A program made the translations under genes and the position numbers. DNA of 64,000 nt, taken from assembly GCA_947167135.1 (NCBI GenBank), contig CAMVGV010000005.1, positions 1 to 64,000 of the forward strand, given 5' to 3'. Origin of the DNA: an uncultured Lachnospiraceae bacterium (GTDB taxonomy: Bacteria > Bacillota > Clostridia > Lachnospirales > Lachnospiraceae). Below the pieces are notes generated by a model, which was not told the origin of the DNA, made no database searches, and saw nothing but the letters and a program-made list of their open reading frames with translations. Of the stretch, positions 24,158 to 33,979 are shown one piece after another (position 1 is the first letter of the stretch; each line of letters opens with the position of its first letter).

Positions 24158-24774
24158 CCAAAAAAACCGCTGCCATACTGGAAAGACTTAATAATGAATA
24201 CGGGATCATTCCCGAACCGACTCTGGAGTATTCAAAGCCCCATGAGCTTCTTGTCGCCACCATGCTCTCCGCACAGTGCACCGACGAGCGGGTAAATATG
24301 GTCACAAAGGATCTTTTCAGGAAGTACCGGACAGTTAAGGACTTCGCGGAAGCGGATCTTCATACCCTTGAAAATGACATTCATTCCGTCGGTTTTTTTC
24401 ACTCCAAGGCAGTCCATATCATAGAAGCCTTTAAGCTCCTGCATGATCATTACGGTGACGAGGTGCCCTCATCAATAGAGGATCTGACCTCTCTCCCCGG
24501 AGTGGGAAGAAAAACCGCAAACGTTATCCGGACCCACGTTTTCCGTATCCCTTCCGTTGTGGTGGACACCCATGTGAAAAGAATCTCAAACCGCCTCGGG
24601 ATCACAAAGGAATCCGATCCGGTCAGGATCGAGTTCGACCTTATGAAGAAGCTTCCGGAAAAGCAATGGTCGGCCATCAATCTCCAGCTTATCACTCTCG
24701 GACGTACAATTTGCACTGCAAGGAAACCCAGATGCAGTGAATGCTTTCTCTCGGATCTATGTCCGTCCCGGTGA
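24154..24774 (+). CDS. nth: endonuclease III
   Basis: Nth is a base-excision repair glycosylase/AP lyase that removes oxidised pyrimidines. The 206-residue product has the helix-hairpin-helix LPGVGRKTANVI with the catalytic Lys, the catalytic Asp in VVDTHVKRISNRLG, and the four-cysteine iron-sulfur cluster loop at the C-terminus spaced C-x6-C-x2-C-x5-C (from CTARKPRC to LSDLC). It overlaps the upstream TPR-like gene by four bases. The DUF4910 gene starts 40 bases after it. The N-terminal helix with ATMLSAQCTDERVN is standard. Confidence 0.96.
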   Translation: MTKKTAAILERLNNEYGIIPEPTLEYSKPHELLVATMLSAQCTDERVNMVTKDLFRKYRTVKDFAEADLHTLENDIHSVGFFHSKAVHIIEAFKLLHDHYGDEVPSSIEDLTSLPGVGRKTANVIRTHVFRIPSVVVDTHVKRISNRLGITKESDPVRIEFDLMKKLPEKQWSAINLQLITLGRTICTARKPRCSECFLSDLCPSR

Positions 24775-24814
24775 GTACCGGCTGCAGCATAAAATTAAGG
24801 AGGAATTGCAAATA

Positions 24815-26104
24815 ATGAATGAAGGCAGAAAAATGTACGGACTTTGCACCAGATTGTTTCCCATATGCCGCAGCATCACGGGAAACGGCGTAAGGGAAAC
24901 CTTCCGGATACTTCAGTCCGAGATACCGGAGATCCCCTTTGAAATGCATGAGGTTCCTACAGGCACCCAGGTTATGGATTGGAGGATCCCGAAGGAATGG
25001 AATATTAATGATGCATATATCCGCACCCCCGGCGGAGATATCATCTGTGAGTTCAGGAAAAACAACCTGCACATCCTTCATTACAGTGTCCCGGTAAATA
25101 AAACCGTATCCCTTGAGGAATTAAAGCAGCATATCACAACTCTTCCGGAACAGCCCGATCTCATACCCTACGCCTCCAGTTATTATGAGGAGCGCTGGGG
25201 CTTCTGCATGGCATACAATGATTTCATAAAGCTTGAGGAGGGGGAATACCACGTCTATATTGATTCGGAATTGAAGGACGGAAGCCTGACCTACGGAGAG
25301 ATCCTTATTCCCGGGGACAGGGATGAAGAGATCTTCTTTTCCAGTTATACCTGCCATCCCTCCATGGCAAATAATGAGTGCTCCGGACCCAGCCTTATCA
25401 TTGAGCTTGCCCGCTATCTGAACTCCCTTGCGAAGAGACGTTTCAGCTACAGACTGGTGCTGGCACCTGAAACCATAGGCGCCCTTACTTACATAAGCAA
25501 GAATCTGCCCCATCTTCAGTCCCATGTGAAGGCTGCTTTTAACCTTACCTGCGTAGGGGATGACAGAACCTATTCGATCGTCCATTCCCGCTATGGCGAT
25601 ACACTTGCCGACAAGGTTCTGCAAAATGTACTGAGGTTTCATTATCCCGAATACAAGGATTATGACTATACCAAACGGGGATCGGACGAAAGACAGTATC
25701 AGGCACCCGGAGTGAACGTTCCGATGGTCGCCTTCTGCAGATCAAAGTTTCATGTATTCCCCGAATACCACACCTCGGCCGATAATCTGGATTTCATCTC
25801 GACCAGCGGTCTGCAGGGATCCTTCGACGTGATGAAAAAGGTCATAGATGCCCTGGAATACAACAGAAATTTCAAGGTGACGACTCTGGGAGAGCCGCAG
25901 CTCGGACGGCGGGGACTGGTTCCCACCATGTCGGATAAGACAACCTACCAGCAGACCCTCGCACTCAAGGATCTCATTGCCTACGCCGACGGCACAAACG
26001 ATCTTATCGATATCTCAAACTTCATAAACGTGCCTGTCGACAGGCTGATACCGCTTATCGACAGGCTTGTGGAATGCAGGCTGTTCAGGGAAGCCGCAAT
26101 ATAA
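24815..26104 (+). CDS. DUF4910/DUF2172 aminopeptidase-like protein
   Basis: The 429-residue product belongs to the family described as having an aminopeptidase-like domain (DUF4910, with an inserted DUF2172 part and a C-terminal winged helix). Features: LFPICRSITGNGVRETFRIL at the N-terminus, WRIPKEWNINDAYIR, then the putative metal site residues in SSYTCHPSMANNECSGP and FPEYHTSADN, and the C-terminal QTLALKDLIAYADGTNDLID helix. The start at 24815 follows TAAGGAGGAATTGCAAAT; an in-frame start at 24737 overlaps nth and lacks such a site. Members are often found among surface polysaccharide genes. The substrate is unknown; peptidase activity is inferred from the fold only. Confidence 0.8.
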   Translation: MNEGRKMYGLCTRLFPICRSITGNGVRETFRILQSEIPEIPFEMHEVPTGTQVMDWRIPKEWNINDAYIRTPGGDIICEFRKNNLHILHYSVPVNKTVSLEELKQHITTLPEQPDLIPYASSYYEERWGFCMAYNDFIKLEEGEYHVYIDSELKDGSLTYGEILIPGDRDEEIFFSSYTCHPSMANNECSGPSLIIELARYLNSLAKRRFSYRLVLAPETIGALTYISKNLPHLQSHVKAAFNLTCVGDDRTYSIVHSRYGDTLADKVLQNVLRFHYPEYKDYDYTKRGSDERQYQAPGVNVPMVAFCRSKFHVFPEYHTSADNLDFISTSGLQGSFDVMKKVIDALEYNRNFKVTTLGEPQLGRRGLVPTMSDKTTYQQTLALKDLIAYADGTNDLIDISNFINVPVDRLIPLIDRLVECRLFREAAI

Positions 26105-26143
26105 AAATAAAAGTATTAGTAACTGTTCCCCGGCATTGTGGCA

Positions 26144-28282
26144 TTATTTAAGCGGTGCTGCAACAAAGACCATAATGGAGCGCCTTCTGACTGTGATCAC
26201 GGGAGGCGCTTCTGTTTTGCCCTTTAACAGGGAATCCTCCTCGAAGGTATCTATGGCAACGGTCCATTTGAGACTGCTCTGGACAGACAGCTCGGGTAGC
26301 CTTATCTCCACATCCTCCCAATAGGTATTAAGGGCGATATAGACGATATCATCTCCCCTGCCGTTGGGTCTCCTGCCTGCAAACATAACTCCCACATAAT
26401 GGGAATCATCATTAAAATCAGCGTTCCAGGGGTTTACGCCATGTATCGACGCAGAGGGGAACATAAGTGAGCAGGGCTCGCACTCCTTTCTTATGGCGAT
26501 ATGCTTCTTTCTGAAGGCTATCATATCCCGCACATAATCATGGAACTTGATATTCAGCTTCAGCTTTTCCCAGTCAAGCCAGGAAATATAATTATCCTGA
26601 CAGTATGCGTTATTGTTGCCGCCCTGGGAATTTCCGAATTCGTCACCCATATAGAACATAGGAGTCCCTCTGGATAAAAGCAGGGCCGCCATGGCATTTC
26701 TCATCATCCTGCGGCGTAAGCACCTGACTTCCGGATCCGAGGTCTCTCCCTCCACTCCGCAGTTCCAGGAATAATTCTCATTGCTCCCGTCGGTATTTCC
26801 CCAGTTATTTTCCTCATTGTGCTTTACGTTATATACGTAGATATCGTGAAGCGTAAAGCCGTCGTGGCATACGATGAAATTCACGCTGGCATTATAGGTT
26901 CTGTTGTCGTCATTATAGAGATCCGGCGAGCCTGTGATCCTGTTTGCGGCGGCCCAGGCCTTTCCTCTGTCACCCTTAAGAAAGGATCGCATATCATCCC
27001 TGTAGCGGCCGTTCCATTCCGCCCAGCGGTTCCAGGAAGGGAAGGAGCCCACCTGATAAAGTCCGCCTGCATCCCAGGCCTCCGCGATAAGCTTCACCTT
27101 TCCGAGGATCGCGTCAAAAGCGAGACTCTGCAAAAGCGGAGGCTCGGACATGGGCGATCCGTCCTCATTACGGCCGAGGATCGTGGCCAGATCGAAACGG
27201 AAGCCATCCACACGGTAGGCCGTCACCCAGTAGCGGAGACAGTCCCTTATCATCTTCTGCACTATCGGATGATTGCAGTTCAGGGTATTTCCGCAGCCCG
27301 AAAAATTATAGTAATAACCGTCAGGCGTCATCATATAGTAAATATTATTGTCAAGACCCTTGAAGCTGATATACGGACCGTTTTCGTTTCCCTCTGCAGT
27401 GTGATTGAAAACCACATCAAGGAATACCTCTATGCCGTTATCGTGAAAGGCCTTGATAAGAGCCTTTAACTGGCTGCCCTCCCGGTTATGCTCCCTGGCT
27501 GAGGCATAGCTGGTATTCGGTGCAAAGAAGCTGACCGTATTGTAGCCCCAGTAATCCATAAGCTCCCTGCCGTAGAAATCCCTGCGTCCCAGTATCTCGT
27601 CAAATTCAAATATGGGCATAAGCTCCACAGCGGTTATCCCGAGATCCTTGAGATAGGGTATCTTCTCCTGCACGCCCTCAAAGGTACCGTTGCTCCCCCC
27701 GGTGACTCCCGATGACTCGTCCTTGGTGAAGCCTCTTACATGCATCTCATAGATAATGAGATCCTCCATGGGAGTCAGGGGCATCTCCGAGGTGCCCCAG
27801 TCGAAATTATTCTTTACCACTCTTGCGTGGTAATCTCCTCTTTCCGACCTCCCCCATTCATGCTGTCCGGTCACTGCCTTAGCATACGGATCCAGAAGCA
27901 CCTTGTTCTTATCAAAGACTATCCCCTTTTTCGGATCATTGGGACCGTCCACACGGTAAGCATATTCAAAATCCTCAATATTCAGATCGAAAACGATCAT
28001 TGAAAAAACATTTCCTATCCGGTAATTATGGGGAAAGGGAAGAACGGCAAAGGGCTTTTCCTCATTTTTCCTGAAAAGTAATAGCTCTATGTCGGTAGCC
28101 TGGTTGGAAGAAATGGTAAAGTTTACCCCGCAGGGAATAGCCGTGGCTCCCATAAGATCATAAAACCCCGGCCTGATATCGAATCCGCTGAGCTTATCCA
28201 GCGGGTACATATGATAACGACCGTACTTGGGAACCTCCGGATCCACATCATAGCGTGAATCATCTGTCTTTTTTTTGCCCAT
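26144..28282 (-). CDS. glgX: glycogen debranching enzyme (isoamylase/GlgX type)
   Basis: The enzyme hydrolyses alpha-1,6 branch points of glycogen or limit dextrins in the cytoplasm, complementing the phosphorylase at 56839-59313. The 712-residue product has an N-terminal carbohydrate-binding-like domain (CGVNFTISSNQATDIELLL), then a GH13 barrel with MHVRGFTKD, VVFNHTAEGNENGP, the nucleophile Asp in RVDGFRFDLATIL, the acid Glu in LIAEAWDAGGLYQVG, and FIVCHDGFTLHD. AAGGAGGGGAGCCC precedes the ATG. It follows the NlpC/P60 gene after 12 bases in the same direction and ends 39 bases from the convergent DUF4910 gene. A related pullulanase or amylase role is possible but less likely given the isoamylase-type order of motifs. 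Confidence 0.9.
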   Translation of the reverse strand: MGKKKTDDSRYDVDPEVPKYGRYHMYPLDKLSGFDIRPGFYDLMGATAIPCGVNFTISSNQATDIELLLFRKNEEKPFAVLPFPHNYRIGNVFSMIVFDLNIEDFEYAYRVDGPNDPKKGIVFDKNKVLLDPYAKAVTGQHEWGRSERGDYHARVVKNNFDWGTSEMPLTPMEDLIIYEMHVRGFTKDESSGVTGGSNGTFEGVQEKIPYLKDLGITAVELMPIFEFDEILGRRDFYGRELMDYWGYNTVSFFAPNTSYASAREHNREGSQLKALIKAFHDNGIEVFLDVVFNHTAEGNENGPYISFKGLDNNIYYMMTPDGYYYNFSGCGNTLNCNHPIVQKMIRDCLRYWVTAYRVDGFRFDLATILGRNEDGSPMSEPPLLQSLAFDAILGKVKLIAEAWDAGGLYQVGSFPSWNRWAEWNGRYRDDMRSFLKGDRGKAWAAANRITGSPDLYNDDNRTYNASVNFIVCHDGFTLHDIYVYNVKHNEENNWGNTDGSNENYSWNCGVEGETSDPEVRCLRRRMMRNAMAALLLSRGTPMFYMGDEFGNSQGGNNNAYCQDNYISWLDWEKLKLNIKFHDYVRDMIAFRKKHIAIRKECEPCSLMFPSASIHGVNPWNADFNDDSHYVGVMFAGRRPNGRGDDIVYIALNTYWEDVEIRLPELSVQSSLKWTVAIDTFEEDSLLKGKTEAPPVITVRRRSIMVFVAAPLK

Positions 28283-28294
28283 GGGCTCCCCTCC

Positions 28295-29608
28295 TTAAAC
28301 AATTCTCCTGATGGCAACGATTTCCCTGTATGTTGCGGGGGTAAGCTTTATCCCCGTTTCCGGCGTGGAAGCATGGCAGATGGTGTTATTGCCGACATAG
28401 ATACCCACATGGCCGGAATAACAGAAAATATCTCCCGGCTGAGCATCTGAATAGGATACTCCTTTTCCCGCCGACTGCTGTTCCCAGCTGGTTCTCGGAA
28501 TGGAGTAGCCGAAATGAGCGTACACAGACTGTGTAAAGCCCGAACAGTCAGTTCCGTCTGTAAGGCTTGTTCCGCCTGAAACATAAGGATTCCCCAGGAA
28601 TTTCTGTGCATAGGCAGCTATTTCATTTCCGGTACCGGAACCGCCTCCCGAGGATTCTTCCTCCTGCTGCTCTTCTTCTTCGTACTCCTCGTATTCTCCC
28701 TCGTCCTCGGGAGCATACTCCTGTTCCTCGTCTTCTCCTTCTTCCTCTTCCTTACTTTCTTCTTTCTGCTCTTTCTTCTTCCTCGCTTCAGCTTCGGCCT
28801 TTTTCTTTGCCTCCGCTTCAGCCTTCTTCCTTGCCTCTTCTGCCTTTTTCTTTTCAGCCGCGGCCTTTGCCTCCGCATCTACGATCCGCTTTATTTCCGC
28901 ATTCTGAGCCGCGATCTGGTTCTTGTACTGGCTCGCCTTTGCCCTTGCGCTTGCGAGCTGTTCGTCGAAATTCTCAACCTTTGCCTGCTGCTCTTCAATG
29001 GTCTTTTCAAGAGCTGCAGACTCCTCATCATAGGTATTCTTTATCTCGGTGAGCTCGTCAAGCTCGTTTTGCAGCTTCTCCTCGCTTTCCTTTACTATCT
29101 TTTTCGCTTCCTGATATTCGTTTAAGAGCTTCCTGTCATACTCATAGATCTCCTCTGCATACGCCGAACGGTTCAGGATATCCGCAAAATCCGTTGCTCC
29201 GGAAAAGAACTCGGCATAGGGATTTCCGGTGGATCCGCCGTGCTCATAAATATACTTTATACGGCGTTTCATGGCCTTATACTGCTTCTTCTCCTTTTTC
29301 TTTGCCTCCTTGTACTGCTCCTCGGCTTCCTCGACAGCTTTATTCTTTGCCTTTATCTCATCCTCTATTATCTCGACGGAAGCAATGATGCGTGCCAGCT
29401 GCTCCTTATTTTCTTCCATCTCTTCCTTCGTCAGGGATCTCTCACCTTCGATATCGGAGGCTTCCTCCTCTGCCGCTTCAAGCTGGCGTTTGGATTCCTC
29501 CTGCTCCTTCTTCACGTCGGTAACGGTGCGTGCGCCGAAGGCACTCACCGTGAGGGAGGCGGATAATGCAATTGTGAGAACAACGCTTGCAATGCTTATT
29601 GGTTTCAT
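28295..29608 (-). CDS. secreted NlpC/P60 peptidoglycan hydrolase with coiled coil
   Basis: Likely a cell-wall endopeptidase with a PcsB/CwlO-type layout. Residues 1-25 are a signal peptide (LTIALSASLTVSAFGA). Residues 30-250 form a long coiled coil rich in Glu and Lys (KKEQEESKRQLEAAEEEASD). Residues about 250-330 are a low-complexity linker, first Lys/Ala/Glu and then a run of Glu. The catalytic domain follows: Cys355 in TDCSGFTQSVY, His400 in SGHVGIYVGN and His412. Coiled coils of this type usually hold the enzyme inactive until an FtsEX-like partner releases it; no such partner is nearby. The ribosome binding site is weak, and a REP-like unit lies directly upstream. Confidence 0.88.
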   Translation of the reverse strand: MKPISIASVVLTIALSASLTVSAFGARTVTDVKKEQEESKRQLEAAEEEASDIEGERSLTKEEMEENKEQLARIIASVEIIEDEIKAKNKAVEEAEEQYKEAKKKEKKQYKAMKRRIKYIYEHGGSTGNPYAEFFSGATDFADILNRSAYAEEIYEYDRKLLNEYQEAKKIVKESEEKLQNELDELTEIKNTYDEESAALEKTIEEQQAKVENFDEQLASARAKASQYKNQIAAQNAEIKRIVDAEAKAAAEKKKAEEARKKAEAEAKKKAEAEARKKKEQKEESKEEEEGEDEEQEYAPEDEGEYEEYEEEEQQEEESSGGGSGTGNEIAAYAQKFLGNPYVSGGTSLTDGTDCSGFTQSVYAHFGYSIPRTSWEQQSAGKGVSYSDAQPGDIFCYSGHVGIYVGNNTICHASTPETGIKLTPATYREIVAIRRIV

Positions 29609-29622
29609 GCTGCTTTCTTAAA

Positions 29623-29649
29623 AGATCCTTCGCTTCGCTCAGGATGACA
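29623..29649. repeat. REP-like element between asnS and the NlpC/P60 gene
   Basis: AAGATCCTTCGCTTCGCTCA followed by GGATGACAA is a nearly perfect single unit of the dispersed family. It lies in a 50-base gap within a same-strand gene run. Confidence 0.8.
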
Positions 29650-29659
29650 AACTGACCGT

Positions 29660-31060
29660 TTATAATTCACAGGTACCCACGGTTCTCGGGAAGGGCAGGA
29701 CATCACGGATATTCTCCATTCCGGTAATATACATGACCGCTCTCTCGAATCCCAGTCCGAAACCGGCATGCCGCGTGGAACCGTACTTCCTCAGATCCAT
29801 ATAGAAGCCGTACTGCTCCTCCGTCATCCCCAGTTCCTCGATACGTGCCTTTAATTTGTCATAATCATCCTCTCTCTGTGAACCTCCGATTATCTCTCCT
29901 ATACCGGGAACAAGGCAGTCCATTGCAGCCACAGTCTTTCCGTCGGGATTCTGCTTCATATAGAATGCCTTTATCTCCTTGGGATAGTCAGTCACGAAAA
30001 CCGGCTTCTTAAACAGTACTTCCGTTAAATATCTCTCGTGCTCGGTCTGAAGGTCCGCGCCCCAGGATACCTTATACTCAAAGCTGTCATTATGCTTCAT
30101 AAGCATATCCACGGCATCCGTATAAGTAACGCGTCCAAAATCGGAATTCACAACCCCCTTCAGTCTGTCCAGAAGCTCATGCTTCTTATCGATAAACTGG
30201 TTAAAGAAGGCCATTTCCTCGGGAGCATTTTCAAGTACATAGGAGATAATGTACTTAATCATATCCTCCGCCAGTACCATATCGTCCTCAAGATCCGCAA
30301 AGGCGATCTCCGGCTCGATCATCCAGAATTCCGCAGCATGGCGGGTGGTATTGGAATTCTCCGCCCTGAAGGTCGGACCGAAGGTGTAGATATTCTTAAA
30401 GGCCTGGGCAAAGGTCTCACCGTTAAGCTGTCCCGAAACCGTCAGATTCGTAGGCTTTCCGAAAAAGTCCTTTGAATAGTCTACCTGTCCGTCCTCAGTA
30501 CGTCCCGGATCATTGATATCAAGGGTTGTGACCTGGAACATCTCTCCGGCTCCCTCCGCATCGGATCCGGTAATTATAGGTGTGTGAACATATACGAAAT
30601 CCCTCTCCTGGAAAAATCTATGGATCGCATATGCGATAAGGGAACGTACTCTGAAAACAGCCTGAAAAGTATTGGTTCTGGGGCGCAGATGGGTAATGGT
30701 CCTAAGAAACTCCATTGAATGGCGCTTAGGCTGCAGTGGATAATCCGGGGTGGAGGCCCCCTCAACCGTTACCTCCTCCGCCTGAAGTTCAAAGGGCTGC
30801 TTTGCCTCCGGGGTGGGGACGAGCTTTCCCTTTGCTATAACGGCGGTTCCGACATTCAGCTTGCAGATATCCGCAAAATTGTGAAGACTGTCGTGATATA
30901 CTATCTGCAGGGTGCTGAAAAATGTACCGTCACTCACCACCAGAAAGCCGAAGGACTTCGAATCCCTGTTTGTGCGTATCCAGCCTCCCACCGTGATCTC
31001 CTTGTCAATGAATTTTTCCGTGTCGCGGAAAAGCGACCGTATCTCAGTTAAGTGTTCCAT
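29660..31060 (-). CDS. asnS: asparagine-tRNA ligase
   Basis: AsnS charges tRNA-Asn. The 466-residue product is a class IIb synthetase: an OB-fold anticodon-binding domain (residues 18-110: [20 protein letters not shown]), motif 1 near residues 125-170, motif 2 ([20 protein letters not shown]) with ATP and Asn contacts, and motif 3 ([20 protein letters not shown]). The [15 protein letters not shown] sequence separates it from AspRS. GAGGAGATAGT precedes the ATG. There is no T-box-like leader in the 46-base gap to the upstream foldase gene. Its presence means tRNA-Asn need not be made by transamidation. Confidence 0.96.
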   Translation of the reverse strand: MEHLTEIRSLFRDTEKFIDKEITVGGWIRTNRDSKSFGFLVVSDGTFFSTLQIVYHDSLHNFADICKLNVGTAVIAKGKLVPTPEAKQPFELQAEEVTVEGASTPDYPLQPKRHSMEFLRTITHLRPRTNTFQAVFRVRSLIAYAIHRFFQERDFVYVHTPIITGSDAEGAGEMFQVTTLDINDPGRTEDGQVDYSKDFFGKPTNLTVSGQLNGETFAQAFKNIYTFGPTFRAENSNTTRHAAEFWMIEPEIAFADLEDDMVLAEDMIKYIISYVLENAPEEMAFFNQFIDKKHELLDRLKGVVNSDFGRVTYTDAVDMLMKHNDSFEYKVSWGADLQTEHERYLTEVLFKKPVFVTDYPKEIKAFYMKQNPDGKTVAAMDCLVPGIGEIIGGSQREDDYDKLKARIEELGMTEEQYGFYMDLRKYGSTRHAGFGLGFERAVMYITGMENIRDVLPFPRTVGTCEL

Positions 31061-31106
31061 ACTATCTCCTCTAATAAAGCTGTTTTTCCCATTGGTACTG
31101 AACCTT

Positions 31107-32255
31107 TTACCACTTGATCATTTCAGGATTTTGGATATCGGCGTATCCGAGGAGCATCTCCTCCACCTTCCGGGTCAGGGTTGCATCTCTGAAGGTCTTC
31201 TCTGCCCCCTGTTTCTTCACGGCCGCTTCGAATTCCGCTCCGCTGCTGTATCCGTATGAAGCCGCATCTTCTTCGTACTGTGCCTTCAGATCCTCTTCCG
31301 AGACCTTTATATTCTCAGCGTTTGCAAGCGCCTGAACGACAAGCTGCTGCGCCGCTATGGACCTTGCATAGGCATCCAGGGTTTCGTCGAAATCCTCTTC
31401 AGTCATCCCCTGCTGCTTAAGATATGTATCCAGATCTATCCCGTACATCTCAAGGCTCGCCTCAAAGTTTTCCTTCTGATCTGCCTTTATATCGTCGAGA
31501 AGCCAGGATGGGAGCCTGTCTCCGGATGCTATATCCGATTTGTCCTGAACAGCGGTCAGAAGCTCCCCGAAGGCCTGCGCCTTTGCCGCCTCATTCTTTG
31601 ATTCCTGCAGAGAGCTTCTCAGCTTATCCCTGTATTCCTTTGCCGAGGACACATCGGGATCCAGCTCCTCAGCAAGAGCATCCGTTAATTCCGGGATTAT
31701 ATTGGCACTGATGGAATTGACGGTGACGGTAAAGACCACGTCCTGTCCCGCCAGAGCCTCATCGTGGTATTCCTCCGGGAATGTCAGGTTGAGATCCCGG
31801 GTTTCTCCGATCTTCGCTCCGACAAGACCGTCCTCAAAGCCGTCAATAAAGCTGTGGCTTCCGAGCTCCAGATCATGTCCCTTCGCAGTACCTCCGGAAA
31901 AAGGAACCCCGTCCTTCTTTCCTTCATAGTCGATATTGACCGTGTCGCCCTCTTCAGCAGCCCTGTCCGTTACCGGTTCCTGTGTCTTTTTCAGTGAAAG
32001 GGCACTGTTCTCCGCCGCCTTTACGTCGTCATCCGAAACAGTGGTATCCTGAAGGGTGACTTTCAGACCCTTATACTCACCCAGGGTAATGAGATCCGTC
32101 AGATCGGCATCCTCGAGACTTTTCCCGCTATCCTTGTTTTCCGTGCTCTCTTCCGCAGTATTAGCTGCGGCTTCCTCCCCGGAATTCTGTGAGCACCCTG
32201 CAAAAAGCGACAGACTGAAAAGCATCACTGCCGCGGTGATCATCAGTTTTTTCAT
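31107..32255 (-). CDS. trigger-factor-like FKBP-type prolyl isomerase lipoprotein
   Basis: This 382-residue protein looks like a trigger factor moved outside the cell. A lipoprotein signal ends at Cys21 (SLSLFAGC), followed by a Glu/Asn-rich linker. Residues about 95-185 are an FKBP-type isomerase domain ([56 protein letters not shown]). The rest matches the helical C-terminal chaperone domain of trigger factor ([34 protein letters not shown]). The ribosome-binding N-terminal domain is absent, as expected for an exported foldase. A role in folding secreted proteins is inferred. GAGGGGAGAAGAAA precedes the ATG; asnS follows after 46 bases. Confidence 0.85.
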   Translation of the reverse strand: MKKLMITAAVMLFSLSLFAGCSQNSGEEAAANTAEESTENKDSGKSLEDADLTDLITLGEYKGLKVTLQDTTVSDDDVKAAENSALSLKKTQEPVTDRAAEEGDTVNIDYEGKKDGVPFSGGTAKGHDLELGSHSFIDGFEDGLVGAKIGETRDLNLTFPEEYHDEALAGQDVVFTVTVNSISANIIPELTDALAEELDPDVSSAKEYRDKLRSSLQESKNEAAKAQAFGELLTAVQDKSDIASGDRLPSWLLDDIKADQKENFEASLEMYGIDLDTYLKQQGMTEEDFDETLDAYARSIAAQQLVVQALANAENIKVSEEDLKAQYEEDAASYGYSSGAEFEAAVKKQGAEKTFRDATLTRKVEEMLLGYADIQNPEMIKW

Positions 32256-32269
32256 TTTCTTCTCCCCTC

Positions 32270-32746
32270 TTATTTCAATGGCTTTGCGCCGGCCTTTGCC
32301 TGCAGATTGTCACGCCACTCGGCAAATTTCGACTTCTTCTTTGCCGGAGCCGGGGCAATGGAGCCCCTGATCCCCTTCATATCGGTAATATACAGACCAC
32401 TCACCGTGGCCTTGACTTCCTTCTTTACCGGGGCAATATCAAATACCGATACGTCCGCGATAAAGGTCAGTATCTGCGGTCCCACCTTCGCCTTTATTAC
32501 CGGCACTCTGGTAGCCCGCAAATACCAGGGGGTCTGCTGAAGCACAATGTCCGGCAGCCCCGCATCCTTGATCTTCATTTTCTTTTTGTCAATAATCAGC
32601 ATGGAAACCGTCTGTTTCACGGCATCCATAGCCTCCTGCTGCTCCGCCTGTTTCTTTTCCGCCCTTTTCCCTACGAAAACGAGAACCGCAAGGATTATGG
32701 CGAGAACTGCAAGGACGACCAGCAGTACTATGGTTACTGTGTTCAT
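32270..32746 (-). CDS. single-span membrane protein of unknown function
   Basis: The 158-residue product begins with one long hydrophobic helix (VTIVLLVVLAVLAIILAVLV) and a basic, Gln-rich linker (GKRAEKKQAEQQEA). The remaining part is a soluble beta-rich domain (VSMLIIDKKKMKIKDAGLPD, IKAKVGPQILTFIADVSVFD, KKEVKATVSGLYITDMKGI) ending in a basic tail. A cytoplasmic body is likely. I do not recognise a named family, though similar proteins seem common in Lachnospiraceae near the foldase lipoprotein gene. AGGAGGAAGATTTACAA sets the start. It lies between the DUF1934 gene and the foldase gene, 14 bases from the latter. Confidence 0.7.
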   Translation of the reverse strand: MNTVTIVLLVVLAVLAIILAVLVFVGKRAEKKQAEQQEAMDAVKQTVSMLIIDKKKMKIKDAGLPDIVLQQTPWYLRATRVPVIKAKVGPQILTFIADVSVFDIAPVKKEVKATVSGLYITDMKGIRGSIAPAPAKKKSKFAEWRDNLQAKAGAKPLK

Positions 32747-32785
32747 TTGTAAATCTTCCTCCTGAAAAAAACTCTTAAAATAATC

Positions 32786-33205
32786 CTAAGGCCGTGGTGT
32801 GATATCAAGTGACAGCTGACAGTCTGCTACATACTCATAATTGAATTCAAGTCCGTAATCCACCTCCGCATGTATCCTGTCATCACTCTTTTCCACAGAG
32901 ATCCTGTCGGTATTTACCCCGACCATCAGCGCACCGAAGGGCGTCGTGTAGTTTGTCAGGGTCTTTTCCTTATCCATAAAGGTCATATGGAGCTGGGTGC
33001 CTCCCCTTCTGGTAAGCTCCATTGCCTTTTCGTCAAAGGAGAGGACATTCTTTGTGGGAGTGCCATCATCCTCATATTGTTCAAAGCGCAGAAAATGCCT
33101 GCCGTTCTTCTCATTATATTTTCCGTTAACGAGTATCTCAACGGCATCATCGTTTGTATCGTCTATCTGCAGCCCTTTTATGGCTACAATTACATCCTTT
33201 TTCAT
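32786..33205 (-). CDS. DUF1934 (YwiB-like) beta-barrel protein
   Basis: The 139-residue product matches DUF1934, a family with a calycin-like beta-barrel whose function is unknown: VIVAIKGLQIDDTNDDAVEI at the N-terminus, GRHFLRFEQYEDDGTPTKNV, TQLHMTFMDKEKTLTNYTTP, FGALMVGVNTDRI and a C-terminal LEFNYEYVADCQLSLDI. The gene starts directly at the stop of the GntR gene (TGAATG), which suggests translational coupling. In Bacillus the relative ywiB lies next to argS; here it sits in an ispE-gntR neighbourhood instead. Confidence 0.8.
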   Translation of the reverse strand: MKKDVIVAIKGLQIDDTNDDAVEILVNGKYNEKNGRHFLRFEQYEDDGTPTKNVLSFDEKAMELTRRGGTQLHMTFMDKEKTLTNYTTPFGALMVGVNTDRISVEKSDDRIHAEVDYGLEFNYEYVADCQLSLDITPRP

Positions 33206-33913
33206 TCAAACCTTCTTTTTTTTATTCTTCGACTGGTTTTCTTTTTCCAGCTGGTAATAAATGCCCAGTTCCTGATCGTCTATGTGGAGCTTAATTATCT
33301 CCACCGCCTTATTATTGTCCCCTTCCTCAAAGGCACGGCATATAAGCTCGTGCTCCTCCACCAGATGCCAGTGGTCGGCAGTATCCTTGAGATATTCGTA
33401 CTGATAACGGAAAAGCTGCTCCCTCAAATGCTGCAGCATCTCCATGATCCTCTTATTTCCGGCGGCTCTGGCTATGGCTTCGTGGAAAATAAAATCCAGA
33501 TCCGCCATTTCTACGGTATCCCCGCTCTTTACAGCCTCCCTGAACTTCATATTAAACTGCCGGAGCTCCTCTATCTGTGCTCTGGATATCCGTCCGCAGG
33601 CGGCATTCACGGTAAACGCCTCCAGAGTACGTCTGGCTTCCAGCATATCCTCCAGCTGTTTATTGTCTATGCTTGCCACATGGGCACCGCGCCTCGGGAG
33701 CAGTACTGCCAGTCCCTCCTGCTCCAGCATTCTTATGGCTTCTCTGACGGGCGTTCTGGATACTCCCAGCTTTTCAGCCAGAGCCACCTCCATAAGTCTT
33801 TCCCCCGGCTTCAGCTCGCCATGAAGTATCTGGAGCCTGAGCTGATTGAAAACCGTATCTCTTAATGGCAGAAACGCATCATTGATGGAATCGGTATATG
33901 ACGGCAGACTCAT
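33206..33913 (-). CDS. GntR family transcriptional regulator, FCD (FadR-like) subfamily
   Basis: The 235-residue regulator has an N-terminal winged helix (LRLQILHGELKPGERLMEVA, LGVSRTPVREAIRMLEQEGL) and a helical FCD ligand-binding domain (LEDMLEARRTLEAFTVNAAC, DLDFIFHEAIARAAGNKRIM, LVEEHELICRAFEEGDNNKA), with the Asp and His residues that bind a metal in this subfamily. Ligands are usually small organic acids. The C-terminus ends in a Lys run. AAAGGAAAAAACAAAA precedes the ATG. It lies between ispE and the DUF1934 gene on the same strand; its target is not evident. The ispE-gntR pairing seems to be a conserved arrangement in the group. Confidence 0.9.
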   Translation of the reverse strand: MSLPSYTDSINDAFLPLRDTVFNQLRLQILHGELKPGERLMEVALAEKLGVSRTPVREAIRMLEQEGLAVLLPRRGAHVASIDNKQLEDMLEARRTLEAFTVNAACGRISRAQIEELRQFNMKFREAVKSGDTVEMADLDFIFHEAIARAAGNKRIMEMLQHLREQLFRYQYEYLKDTADHWHLVEEHELICRAFEEGDNNKAVEIIKLHIDDQELGIYYQLEKENQSKNKKKKV

Positions 33914-33938
33914 TTTTGTTTTTTCCTTTCAATTATAC

Positions 33939-33968
33939 AAGATCCTTCGCTACCCAATAAATGACAAC
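33939..33968. repeat. degenerate REP-like element between ispE and gntR
   Basis: AAGATCCTTCGCT followed by a mutated centre (ACCCAATAA) and ATGACAACC keeps both ends of the REP-like unit but has lost the GCGAAG inner part. It looks like a decayed copy. Confidence 0.45.
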
Positions 33969-33979
33969 CGGTGTCCCGC

